Shown: piece after piece, positions 1 to 10,153 of the stretch | Numbering within the stretch: the stretch's first letter is position 1 | Layout of the letters: each line of letters begins with the position of its first letter | Assembly: GCA_002104895.1 (NCBI GenBank) | Contig: MCFG01000124.1 | Location: forward strand, 80,001-107,500 | Length of the DNA stretch: 27,500 nt | Origin: Anaeromyces robustus | Taxonomy: Eukaryota; Neocallimastigomycota; Neocallimastigomycetes; Neocallimastigales; Neocallimastigaceae | Direction of reading: 5' to 3' | The notes under the pieces: generated by a model | The model's database searches: none | What the model was told of the DNA's origin: nothing | Seen by the model: only the letters and a program-made list of their open reading frames with translations | Translations under genes and position numbers: made by a program

Positions 1-1647
1 ATTCTTTATTATTTGTAATTATTTTATTTTCTTCAATATTATTTAAGTTCACTTTTTTTCCTTCTTCTTTCATCTCTTCTTTATTTTCCTCTTTATTTTC
101 CTCTTCTTTTTCATTTTTATTTTCTTCTTCTTTCATTTCTTCCTCTTTATTTTCCTCTTCTTTTTCATTTTCTTCTTCTTTCATTTCCTCTTTATTTTCC
201 TTTTCTTTTTCATTTTCTTCTTCTTTCATTTCCTCTTTATTTTCCTCTTCTTTTTCATTTTCATTTTCATTTTTACTTTCATTTTCACTTTTACTTTCTT
301 CTTTTTTTATATTACTATTACTATTACTAGTAGAAGTAGTAGTAGTAGTATCATCATCTTCATTATTATTTTTATTTTTATTTTGATTTATTGTATTATT
401 ATTGATATCACTCTCTTCCTCTAATTCATGATTTATTGAAGATAAATAAGAATAATCTGGTTGATCATTATTATTATTTTTATTCATAAGTTCACCTTTA
501 GCTAATAAGCTATCTAATTGTAAAGCTAAATTTTTAAAACTCATTATAACTCTTCCTCCTTCAATTTCTTCTTGATTTTGATTCTGATCTTGACGTTGAT
601 TTTCTTCTTCTTGATATATATCTTTTCTAATTTCATCTTCTGTGGATAATATATTATTTTCTTGAGAATAATTTTGAATACCAATACTATTAATATTACT
701 AATACTACTAATAATTTCATTATCATTACTATTATCATTATCATTATCATTATTTATATGATGATTTTCATTGATATTATTATTAAATAGTTTATTCTCA
801 TTATTTTGAAATTCATTCTTTTCTATTTGTTCTATTTCATTTACTACCATTATTTCTTCTTTTTCTTTTTCTTTTATTTTTTCTTCATTTTTCTCTTCTT
901 CTTCTATTTGTTCTATTTCTTCAGTGGAGGAAGGATCATATTTTTTTGCTAATAAATCATTTAATGATTTAAATTTTTCTGCAAAATGATTGGATGTTTT
1001 AATTTGATTTTGATATTGAATTTCATTTTTAAAATTTGAATTAGTAGTATTATCTATTTCATTAATAGTTTGATAATTAGATTTTGATTCTAATGGTATA
1101 TTTAAAGAAGTAGATTCATAATTCGAAATTTTTGATTCAATTTCATTATTATATTTATTATTATTATTATTATTTTTATTTTTATTATTATCGTTAGTAT
1201 TATCATCATCATTATTATTTTTATTGTTATCATTAGTATTAGTATTATTAGTATTATTATCATTATTATTTAAATTTTTACTAAATGGTTGATTATTTAA
1301 TAATTTATTTAATAAATTAATTTTCTCCTTTTCAGTAGTTTTAAATTTTTTATTATTCCATTTCAAAAATTTTAATCTTTTATCTATAATTTCTTTTTCT
1401 ATAAAATTTTTAAATAAATGATATTTATATTGATAATATCTTTTAAAAAGATTATACTGAATATAAATAATGGATGAATTATAATTATTATCTTTTTGTT
1501 GTTGTTTATAAAGTATATCATTCATTAATAATGATAAATTTAAATTTTCCTTAGATTTTTGATCAGGATGATAGGATAATGAAGATGAAAGGGTATATTG
1601 ATTCATTTTAATTAATGAATTTGAAGAAAAATCATCTTTATTATTAC

Positions 1648-1678
<31 letters not shown>

Positions 1679-2240
1679 TTCATTTATATATTCTTCATCA
1701 AGATCAAAAGAAGTAAATTGTTTAAGTATTTGTTGTAATATTGAATAATTATTTTTATAGACTTCTCGAAGAGCTAATATATGTGTATTTTCTTCAATAT
1801 TAATAATTTTTATAGTTTCTAAAACCATTTCTCTTAAATGAAGACATTGTAATTCTTCTTTTGGCATTGATAATTCTAAACGATTTATAGGTGCAATATT
1901 ATTTGATCTTTTTTAATATATAAAGATATTATACAAAAGAAAAAAAAATTAATAATAATAAAATAAAATAAAAAAATAAAATAAAAAAAAAAAAAAGAGA
2001 GAGAATTATTCGAAAAAAAAATTATAAATCACATTTATAATATATAATATATAATATATTTATTTTTTTTTTTTTTACAATTTATAACCACGAGACACTA
2101 ATTCAACTTCTTGAATATGTCTTATACATTTATTAGCAACATTATCCAATTTTACATATTCATTAGCAAATTGAATAATATTATTTATTACAGTATATTG
2201 ATAATATTTATTGATTTGAGATTTCTAGTATAATATAAAG

Positions 2241-2275
<35 letters not shown>

Positions 2276-3509
2276 CAATTATATATAAAATTATAATAAA
2301 TATTTTAATTAGTATTAATTATTAAAAAAAATTTTTTTTGATATTATTAATAATATAAAATATAAATATATATAATATATCTATATAATTATTAAATTTT
2401 TTTTTTACCATATTGAATAAAAATGCTATAGCCATAGAGATATAAAGGATAGTATTAACATTTTCTGATAAAGTAGTAGACATATGATTTTTAAATTTTT
2501 GAATAAATAGGATAAATAGAACGGGTAACAGTATATCTTTAGGAAGAAAAGCTTTCTTTTTTTTATTAATAGAAACCGATTTTGAAAAAGCATTTAAATC
2601 TTTAAATAACATAAAAGAACTTTTTTCTTTCATTAAATTTTCATATTGACTTTTTGTAATAGTTTTTGATAAATAATTTAAAAAAGGTTCCAATAACGTT
2701 GATATTTCTTCCATGTCCAATAATAATAAATTATCAAGTAATAATTTCTCATAAATCTTTTTTTTTCGATTTTTATATAAAAAAAAATATTAAAAAAAGA
2801 TATATAAAAAAATATATGTATATAAATATATTTATACGTATATATATAATGTAAAGAAATAATTTCAAAATTTATAATAATGTTAATAATAATAATATTA
2901 ATATTAATGATAATATATTGTTAATAAAAATTATTTAAAATTATAGTTTAAATTATAAATTTTGAATGAAATTTTGAAATTTTAAAATTTTTGAAATTTT
3001 TGAAATTTTGAAATTAGATTTTATATATAATTAAAAAATATTAAATTACATACATGTTGTAAAACATTTTTAAAATGTTTTAAACATTTTTCATAATTTT
3101 TTATGAAAAAATTAATTTTCTTTTTTCCTTTTTCATTTTCTGTATTAATATTGGTAAATTCAAAATCTTCATCAATGGCTATAAAAAATGAATTTCAGTA
3201 ATAATGAAAATTGTAATTTTGATATATATATTTGGAAGGAAAGAAAAAAATAAAATTAATATTAATATTAGATATATACATGGGTAAAAGAAATGAATAA
3301 TAAATTAATAATATTATAATAAATTAGTTTAATATAAAATAATGATATAATAATAATGTTAAAAAAATTTAATATAAATGAAAGATTCTTTTAAATAATA
3401 ATAAAATGAATTAATAATCTTCAATATAATTAACTATAATTTCAAAAAATATACAATTAAAATAATCAGCTAAAGGAGAATCTTCATAAATAATCTCTTC
3501 CTGATACAT
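1..3509 (-). CDS. Vezatin/Inp2-family membrane protein, 5 exons, 3' end beyond window
   Basis: Five exons join into one open frame of 860 complete codons running off the left edge: 3455-3509, 3054-3178, 2409-2756, 2079-2224 and 1907 to 1. Each GT...AG junction keeps the frame. Seen: residues 1-18 read MYQEEIIYEDSPLADYFN; two hydrophobic segments lie at about 132-146 and 162-176; residues about 217-236 contain ELVSRGYKLS followed by PINRLE, split across intron 4. From memory, IYEDSPLA-type starts and the SRGY...P-I-RLE block are hallmarks of fungal vezatin-domain proteins, whose members include animal vezatin and yeast Inp2, the peroxisomal Myo2 receptor. A membrane-anchored adaptor linking an organelle or the cell cortex to myosin is therefore the likely role. 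Beyond residue about 300 the protein is low-complexity: Asn runs, Asn/Asp-rich stretches and a Lys/Glu repeat tail. Introns are 276, 297, 184 and 171 nt; two acceptors are AAG. The family call is fairly secure, the cargo is not. Confidence 0.77.
62..262 (-). repeat. In-frame Lys/Glu tandem repeat in the vezatin-family protein
   Basis: Read on the minus strand, the last exon encodes successive units beginning MKEEENEKE or MKEEENKNEKE and ending ENKEE, of about 15, 16 and 21 residues, at protein residues about 770-840. On the plus strand this appears as a repeated TTTCATTTCCTCTTTATTTT-like pattern. The unequal unit lengths suggest expansion by slippage that kept the frame. The segment should be helical, highly charged and probably disordered or coiled. 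Confidence 0.75.
2241..2275. repeat. (TAA)n microsatellite in intron 3 of the vezatin-family gene
   Basis: About eleven uninterrupted ATA/TAA triplets lie near the acceptor end of the intron, 16 bases upstream of the exon starting at 2224 on the minus strand. Confidence 0.9.
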
Positions 3510-4333
3510 TTTTGTTTTGTTATTAAAAAAAATAAAAAATAAAAATAAATTTTAATTATTTATTTCATTATATTTTATTATATATATAGATTTTTTTTCA
3601 TTTTAATTTTAATTTTTTTTTTTTCTAAAATATATATATATTTTTTTTATGAAAAGCTTAACAATAAAAAAAAGCAATATTTTTTTCTTTTTTTACCAAG
3701 TTTTTACTAATTTATGTTTTGTTCACATACACGTGATATATTAAAATTATTGATTAATTTTCTTTTTTTATTTTTTTGATTTCAATAAATCTAACAAAAA
3801 GAAATGTTGCACAAAAATTTTATAATAATAATAAAATCTTAATCTTAATTTTATTATAATATAAATAAATAATAATAAAAATTTACTCCATAAAATATGT
3901 TTTATTATTAAAGATAAAAATAAAATAAAATAAAAAAAATTTTAGAAATTTTTTTTTTTTTTTTTAATATTTAAAACATAATAAAATATTCGAAGCATTA
4001 AAACTAAAAAATATATACATAATAATAACAATAATATTAATAATAATAAATGTTATAAATTTTAAAAAAATGAATTATTATTAAATAAAAAAAAAGTAAA
4101 AAAAAAAACTTACAAAATAAATTAAAATAAAATAAAACACATAAAACAAATTACAAAAATAATTATTACAAATTAAAAAAAAAAACAAATTATAAAAATA
4201 ATTATTACAAATTAAAAAAAATAAAGTACATTATAAAAAAATAAAAAATAAAAAATAAATAAAATAAAATAAAAAAGTCACGAAAATAAAATAAAAAAAA
4301 GAGACAAAAAAAGAAAGAAAGAAAAAAAGAAAA
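3510..4333. promoter_or_regulatory. Divergent intergenic region between the vezatin-family gene and ALG14
   Basis: This 824-base gap separates two start codons facing away from each other, so it must hold both promoters and 5' UTRs. The left part is T-rich and the right part A-rich, so each gene has an A-rich leader on its own coding strand. ALG14 is preceded by a purine-rich run of AAAG/GAAA blocks (about 4295-4333). I see no individual TATA or factor-binding site that stands out from the A/T background. A minimal upstream ORF (ATG at 4070, stop at 4084) lies ahead of ALG14, but its transcription is unknown. Confidence 0.6.
4146..4220. repeat. 39-bp tandem duplication in the ALG14 upstream region
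   Basis: Two near-identical copies start at 4146 and 4185, each reading ACAAATTA(C/T)AAAAATAATT followed by ATTACAAATTAAAAAAA. They differ at one base over about 36. The low divergence suggests a recent duplication. Confidence 0.8.
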
Positions 4334-4573
4334 ATGTCCATACCATTATTAATAGAAATAATAATATTTTTTAATATTATTATTATTGGATATACAACAT
4401 TATTTTTAAAAAATTATTTTAAATCTAGAGATAAAAAAAGAAAAACATCAGTATCAACAATGATAGTATTTGGTTCAGGTATAAATAAAAATAAATATAT
4501 ATTTTTATTATTAAAAATTATTAATAAAAAAATTATAAATGTATATATGTATATATAAATATTAAATATTATT

Positions 4574-4605
<32 letters not shown>

Positions 4606-4939
4606 TTTGAATTATAAAACATTTTTAAATATATATAAACATTTTTAATATATATTAATATAATATTATAAGGTGGTCATACTACAGAAATGATAAGATT
4701 AGTAAAAAATTTACCAAGAACAAGATATTCACCAAGAAATTATGTAGTTGCTGATACTGATGAAATGAGTAAAGAAAAAATACAATTAATGGAAGAAGGC
4801 TCAAAAGATGTAAAAAATATGAATTAAAAAAATATAATATATATTTTTATAATTATTATAAGTCATATTAATTATATATATATTATGTATTATACATTAC
4901 TATCTTTATATATATATATATAATTCATAATTATAAAAA

Positions 4940-4978
<39 letters not shown>

Positions 4979-6036
4979 TAAAAAAAAAATTTAGTCAAAT
5001 TTAATTGAAATTCCAAGAAGTCGTAAAGTTCATCAATCTTATTTTACATCAATATTTACAACTTTAAACGCTATGTTTTATTGTTTCATAAATAATTATA
5101 AATATCAACCTGATTTGGTAAAATAAAATAAAAATTCTTTTTTAATTATTATATTTTTATATATATTATTAATAAAAGTTTCATTTTTTTTTTTTACCAC
5201 TTCTGTTGCTTTCAAAAATAAAAAAAAAAATTAATTTTTTTAAAATATTAATTTTTATATTATATTAATATTAATATTAATATATATAATTAAAAATAAA
5301 TAATATATTATTTAATTGAAAAAAATTTTTTTTTTATTTTTCATTAAAAACAAATGGATTAACCATACAAAACCATAATAATTAAAAAAAAAAAGAATTT
5401 AAAAAAAAAATTTAATTATAAATCTATATATAAATTTATATAATATATATATATATTTATTATAACATTTTTTTTTTAAAAAAAATAAAATAATAATAAT
5501 AATAATAATAAAATAAAATAAAATAAAAACAATAATAATATAATAAATATATTAAAAAATACTAATATAATATTTAAATATTATATATAATTAATTGTTT
5601 TTTTTATTATATTTAAAAATAATATATATATATGTATATATATATATATAAAAAGATTATATGTAATGGACCAGGAACTTGTATACCAGTATGTTATTCC
5701 GCTTTAATTTTATCATGGTTAATGCCATGGCGTAAAACAGGATTTGGAAAAATAAAAATAGTTTATATTGAATCTTTAGCAAGAGTGAAAAGTTTATCTC
5801 TTACTGGTAAATTACTTTTACCAACAGCAAGTTTATTTATTATTCAATGGCCTGAACTTTATACCAAAATTACAGGAATTGAAATAAATACAGAAAAAGA
5901 AGCAGAAGCAGAAAAAGATAAAGAAGAAAAAGAAAAAGAAATAAATAATGAAAAAGATATAAATACAAAAACAAAAACAAAATCAACCTCTAAATTTATA
6001 AATAAAAGAATTATTTTCAGAGATGATTTAATGTAA
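4334..6036 (+). CDS. ALG14: ALG14: membrane anchor subunit of UDP-GlcNAc transferase (N-glycosylation), 4 exons
   Basis: Exons 4334-4478, 4673-4809, 4995-5117 and 5656-6036 join to a 261-residue protein; introns are 194, 185 and 538 nt. ALG14 recruits the catalytic ALG13 to the cytosolic face of the ER, where the pair adds the second GlcNAc to dolichol-PP-GlcNAc. Seen: an N-terminal hydrophobic anchor at about 5-27; FGSGGHTTEM at 46-55, re-formed across intron 1; YVVADTD at 72-78; IPRSRKVHQSY from 100; CNGPGTC at 138-144, just after intron 3; VYIESLARVKSLSLTGKL at 171-188; and IIQWPEL at 197-203. These blocks, in this order, are the family's conserved ones. Odd: a Glu/Lys/Asn/Thr-rich insert of about 35 residues (about 211-245) sits before a normal-looking short tail (NKRIIFRDDLM). 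Introns 1 and 3 use AAG acceptors. The gene diverges from its left neighbour and converges on NFS1. Confidence 0.95.
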
Positions 6037-6520
6037 CAATACATATTATTATATATTATATAATATATCATAAACTAAAAATAAAAATTAAAAATTAAAA
6101 ATTAAAAATTAAAAAGAAATTAAAAAGAAAGGAAAGAAAAGAAATCTATATATATAAAACAAAAAAAAATATTTTTTTTTTTTTTATTTTTTTTTTATTT
6201 TTTTTTTATTTATTTATTAATTTGTATGCACATTTTTATTATAGTTTAATTATAATATTATTATATATATAAATTCTTTTTTTTTTTTTTTTTTATATTA
6301 TAAATAAAAAATATCACTAACTTTTTTTTTTTTTATAAAGATATAATTTTTATATTTTTAATTTTTTTTCATTTCAAAAAAAACTATTTATGAAATTTTT
6401 TTTATTAATTTTTTTTTTTCTGTAGATTAATAATATTGATTGTATTTTATACTATTTACTATTTTTATTTATTTATTTTTTTATTTTATTATTATGATTA
6501 TTTATCTTTTGAGTTTTATT

Positions 6521-6546
6521 TGGTTTTGGTTTTGGTTTTGGTTTGG
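6521..6546 (+). repeat. (GGTTTT)n array with five GG runs
   Basis: Five GG doublets start at 6522, 6528, 6534, 6540 and 6545, separated by four, four, four and three T. It is one of very few G-containing repeats in the window. It could form a two-tetrad G-quadruplex on the plus strand and reads as G/U-rich in ALG14-direction transcripts. Confidence 0.85.
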
Positions 6547-6771
6547 CTTGATTTTGTTTTTTTTTTTTTTTTGAACTGACTTTTTTTTTTATTAGAATCT
6601 TTAATATTTGGTATTGATAATAATAATAAAAAAGAAAAAAAAAGAAAAGGAAAGAAAAAATAAAAAAAAATAATAATAATAATAAGGATTAAAAAAAAAT
6701 AAATAAATAAATAAATAAAATAAAAAATTAAATAATCTATATATTTATTATTATCATTTGCTTATTTATAG

Positions 6772-6850
6772 TTTTTATTTTATTTTATTTTATTTTATTT
6801 TATTTTATTTTATTTTTTTATTTTTTTATTTTTTTATTTTTTTATTTTTT
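6772..6850. repeat. TTTTA pentamer array passing into a TTTTTTA heptamer array
   Basis: About nine TTTTA units (to about 6816) are followed by about five TTTTTTA units. It is pure A/T and lies in the spacer between the 3' ends of ALG14 and NFS1. Confidence 0.85.
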
Positions 6851-7184
6851 TCTTATTTTCTTATTTTTTCTTAATTTTTTTTTTTTTTAAATGATTTTTT
6901 TTTTTTTAATATATATATGAAATTGAATAAATAATAAATATGAATTTTTAAGAACTAAAAAAAAAAAATTTTTTTTTTTCATACATATTTCTTTTTACAT
7001 ATTATTTCATGAATGTTTAAAATAATTTTAGGGAAAAAAATTTTTTTAAGGAAAATTTTGGGGATTAAAAATGGTTATTAAAAATAAATAAAATTCATTT
7101 TTTTTTTTTTATTAGGATTTTTACTATTATTATTTATATATTATTTAGTATTTAATTATGATAAATTTTCTTAAATTAATTCAT

Positions 7185-10153
7185 TTATGTTGACCATTGA
7201 ATAGAATCTAAATCAATACCTATGATTATTATTATTATTATTTTATTTGTTTTAAATTATATATAAATATAATAAATAAAATGATTTATTAATAAACAAT
7301 ATTAAAAGATAAGAAGAAAAAAAAAAATTTTTTTATACTATTATTTATTATTTATTTATTTATTTATTTATTTTATTTTATTTACCTTCTAAATGCATTT
7401 CCCATAATGGTGAAAGATCACGAAGTCTATTAACTTGTTTAACAAGTTTATTAGCAACATAATCAATTTCTTCTTCAGTAGTAAATCTACCAATACCAAA
7501 TCTAATACTAGAATGAGCTAATTCTTCTTTAGTACCTAAAGCACGAAGAACATAAGATGGTTCTAAGGAAGCAGAAGTACAAGCACTACCAGAAGAAAGA
7601 GCTACATCCTTTAAAGCCATAATAAGGGATTCACCTTCAACAAAACCAAATGATAAATTTAAACAACCTGGGAAAGTGTGATCTGGATCACCATTTCTAT
7701 AAACATAATCTAATTTAGAAGTTACACCATTATATAATCTATCAGAAAGTTTCTTTATTCTATCTAAATCAGTCTTAATATTTTTATGATAACAATAATA
7801 ATATTAATATAAAAAATAATTATAATATAAAAGAATAACAATAATAAATATATTAGATAAAATATAATTTATGAAAAATTAATAATGAATATTATAATAT
7901 ATAAATTATAAATTAAAAAAAAAAAAGTTTAAATATAATTTTTTTATATTAATTTATATTAATATAAAAATATAAATATATATTATATTTATATTATATT
8001 TATATATAATATAACTTACCATCATTTGATCTTTACAAAGTTTAGCAGCATAACCTAAACCAACACATAATGGAGTGGCTAAAGTACCACTACGAAGATT
8101 TCTTTCTTGACCACCACCAGATTGAAGAGCTTCTAATCTAACACGTGGTCTTCTACGAACATATAAAGCACCAATACCTTTTGGTCCATAAATTTTATGA
8201 CCAGAAATAGACATTAAATCAACATTATATTTTTCAACATCAAGTGGAATTTTACCATAACCTTGAGCAGCATCAGTATGGCTTTAATAGATATAATATA
8301 TAAATATATAATATAGTAATTAAAAAAATAAATAAATAAATAAGTATTTTATATATAATAAACATAATAATAATAATAATAATAATAGGTTTATATAAAA
8401 TTAAAAAACAATAATAATCTTATTAATTAATATTAAAAAAAATAAAAAAATAAAAAAATAAAATATATATATATATATATATAAATTAAATTTTTTTTTT
8501 TTTTTTGTTTTGTTTTATACATACAAATAAATTTTGTGTTCTCTACAAATTTTACCAATTTCTTCAAGAGGTTGACATACACCAATTTCATTATTAACAG
8601 CCATAACTGAAATTAAAAGTGTATCTGGACGAATAGCTTTTTTTAATTCCTATAATAAATGAAAATGATATAAATATATATATAAATTAATATTTACTTT
8701 CATAAAAATTATTTTATTTATATTATATTGAATAATTATTATTTATTATTCAACTTATAATAATAATAATAATTATTATAAAAAGAAAAAGAAAAAGAAA
8801 AAATGGAAAAAAAAAAAAAAATAAAAATAAAAAAATATTATATTTATTTATTTTATTTATAATTAATTATTATTTTAATACCTCAAGACTAATTAAACCA
8901 TTCTTTTGTACAGGTAAATAGGTAACTTCAAAACCTTCAGTTTCTAAAGCTCTACAAGAAGAAAGAACACATTTATGTTCAGTTTGTACAGTAATAATAT
9001 GATTCTTTTTACCCTTATTAAATCTTGCGAGTCCCTTAATAGCAATATTATTTGATTCAGTAGCACCACTAGTAAATATAATATCTTTTGGTTTAGCATT
9101 TATAAGATCAGCAACTTGCTATTTAATGATTAAATAAAAAAAAAAAAAAGAAAAGAAAAAATAAAAATAAAAAAAGTTAGTTTTTTATTAAAAAAAAAAA
9201 AAAAAGAAGATTTCTTGTTATTTTTTTTTATATATATCTCAATGGATATATAACATTTATAGTCTATATATAACTAAATTATTCATTAATTAATAATAAA
9301 ATATATACTATTTATTATAAAAAAAAAAAAAAAACATATATTTCTATTTCTATTTCTATTTCTATTTCTATCATTTTCATTCTAATAAAACTAATATACT
9401 TGTTTTAACATAATATCAAGAAAAAAACATTTTTACTATATATATATATATATTCTATTTTATTATATTATTAGATTTCGTTTTAATTTATATAAATTTT
9501 CATCATCAATTTCTATATCCTATGAAATTTCTAATTTATTAATTTACTAATTTATATATATTTAATATGAACAAACCTTTCTAGCAACTTCTACAGCTTT
9601 TTCGGCTTCCCAACCAAAGTTATGAGTTCTTGAATGAGGATTACCAAATTTTTCAGTAAAATATGGTAACATTTCATTTAAAACTCTTTTGTCCATTGGA
9701 GTTGTAGCTTGTAAATCCATATAAATTGGATGTTCTTGAGTTGGATGAACTTTAAATAAATTGAAATTTAGTTGTAACAATAATAAAAAAAAAAAAGGTA
9801 TCAATATAAAAATAATTTTATATATATTATATATATAAAATTATATTAGAATTTTAATTGCAATTCCATTATAAAATAAAATTAAAAAATATAAAAAAAA
9901 AAATTAATATATATATTATATATATAATCATTTTAATATTATTAAATATATTAAATATTAAAATGTAGATATTCTTTTTTTTTTTAAAAAAAAAAAAAAA
10001 AAACTTACGTTCTTTTGCAATAGAAGTTTTAGAAAATTGTCTAACATTATTTAATAAATTTGGTTTAATTTGAGTAAGACCAAGTTTACCAACAGCATTA
10101 AGTGCTGGTAAACGTATTGAATTTCTAATACTATTAGTAATTAAAGATTGCAT
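7185..10153 (-). CDS. NFS1: Nfs1/IscS-type cysteine desulfurase with organelle presequence, 7 exons
   Basis: Exons 10009-10153, 9577-9749, 8882-9118, 8525-8649, 8020-8281, 7386-7773 and 7185-7219 join to 454 residues, close to the human length. It is a PLP enzyme that takes sulfur from cysteine for Fe-S cluster assembly and tRNA thiolation. Seen: residues 1-46 have no acidic residue and many Arg/Lys/Ser, with RQFSKTS near 38-44, a matrix presequence with a plausible cleavage site; [18 protein letters not shown] at 123-130; TEHK with His154; VNNEIG; HTDAAQ at 228-233; [10 protein letters not shown] with PLP-binding Lys256; [16 protein letters not shown] with catalytic Cys379; [11 protein letters not shown]; and the C-terminal [10 protein letters not shown]. 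All key residues are present. The last exon is only 35 nt and was found by homology. Introns are 259, 458, 232, 243, 246 and 166 nt. In an anaerobic fungus the compartment would be the hydrogenosome. Confidence 0.97.
9341..9370. repeat. TTTCTA hexamer x5 in NFS1 intron 2
   Basis: Five exact TTTCTA copies (TAGAAA in the transcript) lie in the 458-nt intron between NFS1 exons 2 and 3. No function is apparent. Confidence 0.9.
9975..10003. repeat. T11A18 block directly after the NFS1 intron 1 donor
   Basis: On the plus strand eleven T are followed by eighteen A, ending five bases from the GTAAGT donor read on the minus strand. In the pre-mRNA this gives a long U run then an A run, able to fold back next to the 5' splice site. 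Confidence 0.85.

Larger units (their letters stand above)
6037..7184. other. Convergent 3'-3' intergenic spacer, no gene
   Basis: This stretch lies between the stop codons of ALG14 and NFS1. It holds poly-T runs, short (ATTAAAA)-type repeats near 6080-6115, a GGTTTT array, and a long TTTTA/TTTTTTA microsatellite. The 3' UTRs and poly(A) sites of both genes must lie here, but AATAAA-like strings are too frequent to choose between. Confidence 0.7.

Noticed and set aside
544-750. Open frame on the minus strand, 68 codons
   Set aside because: It is an out-of-frame shadow of the last exon of the vezatin-family gene, whose true frame is open throughout 1-1907.
2666-2854. Plus-strand frame of 62 codons
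   Set aside because: It is antisense to exon 3 of the vezatin-family gene, which carries the conserved sequence.
5859-6071. Minus-strand frame rich in Phe, Ser and Val
   Set aside because: It is antisense to the Glu/Lys-rich insert of ALG14.
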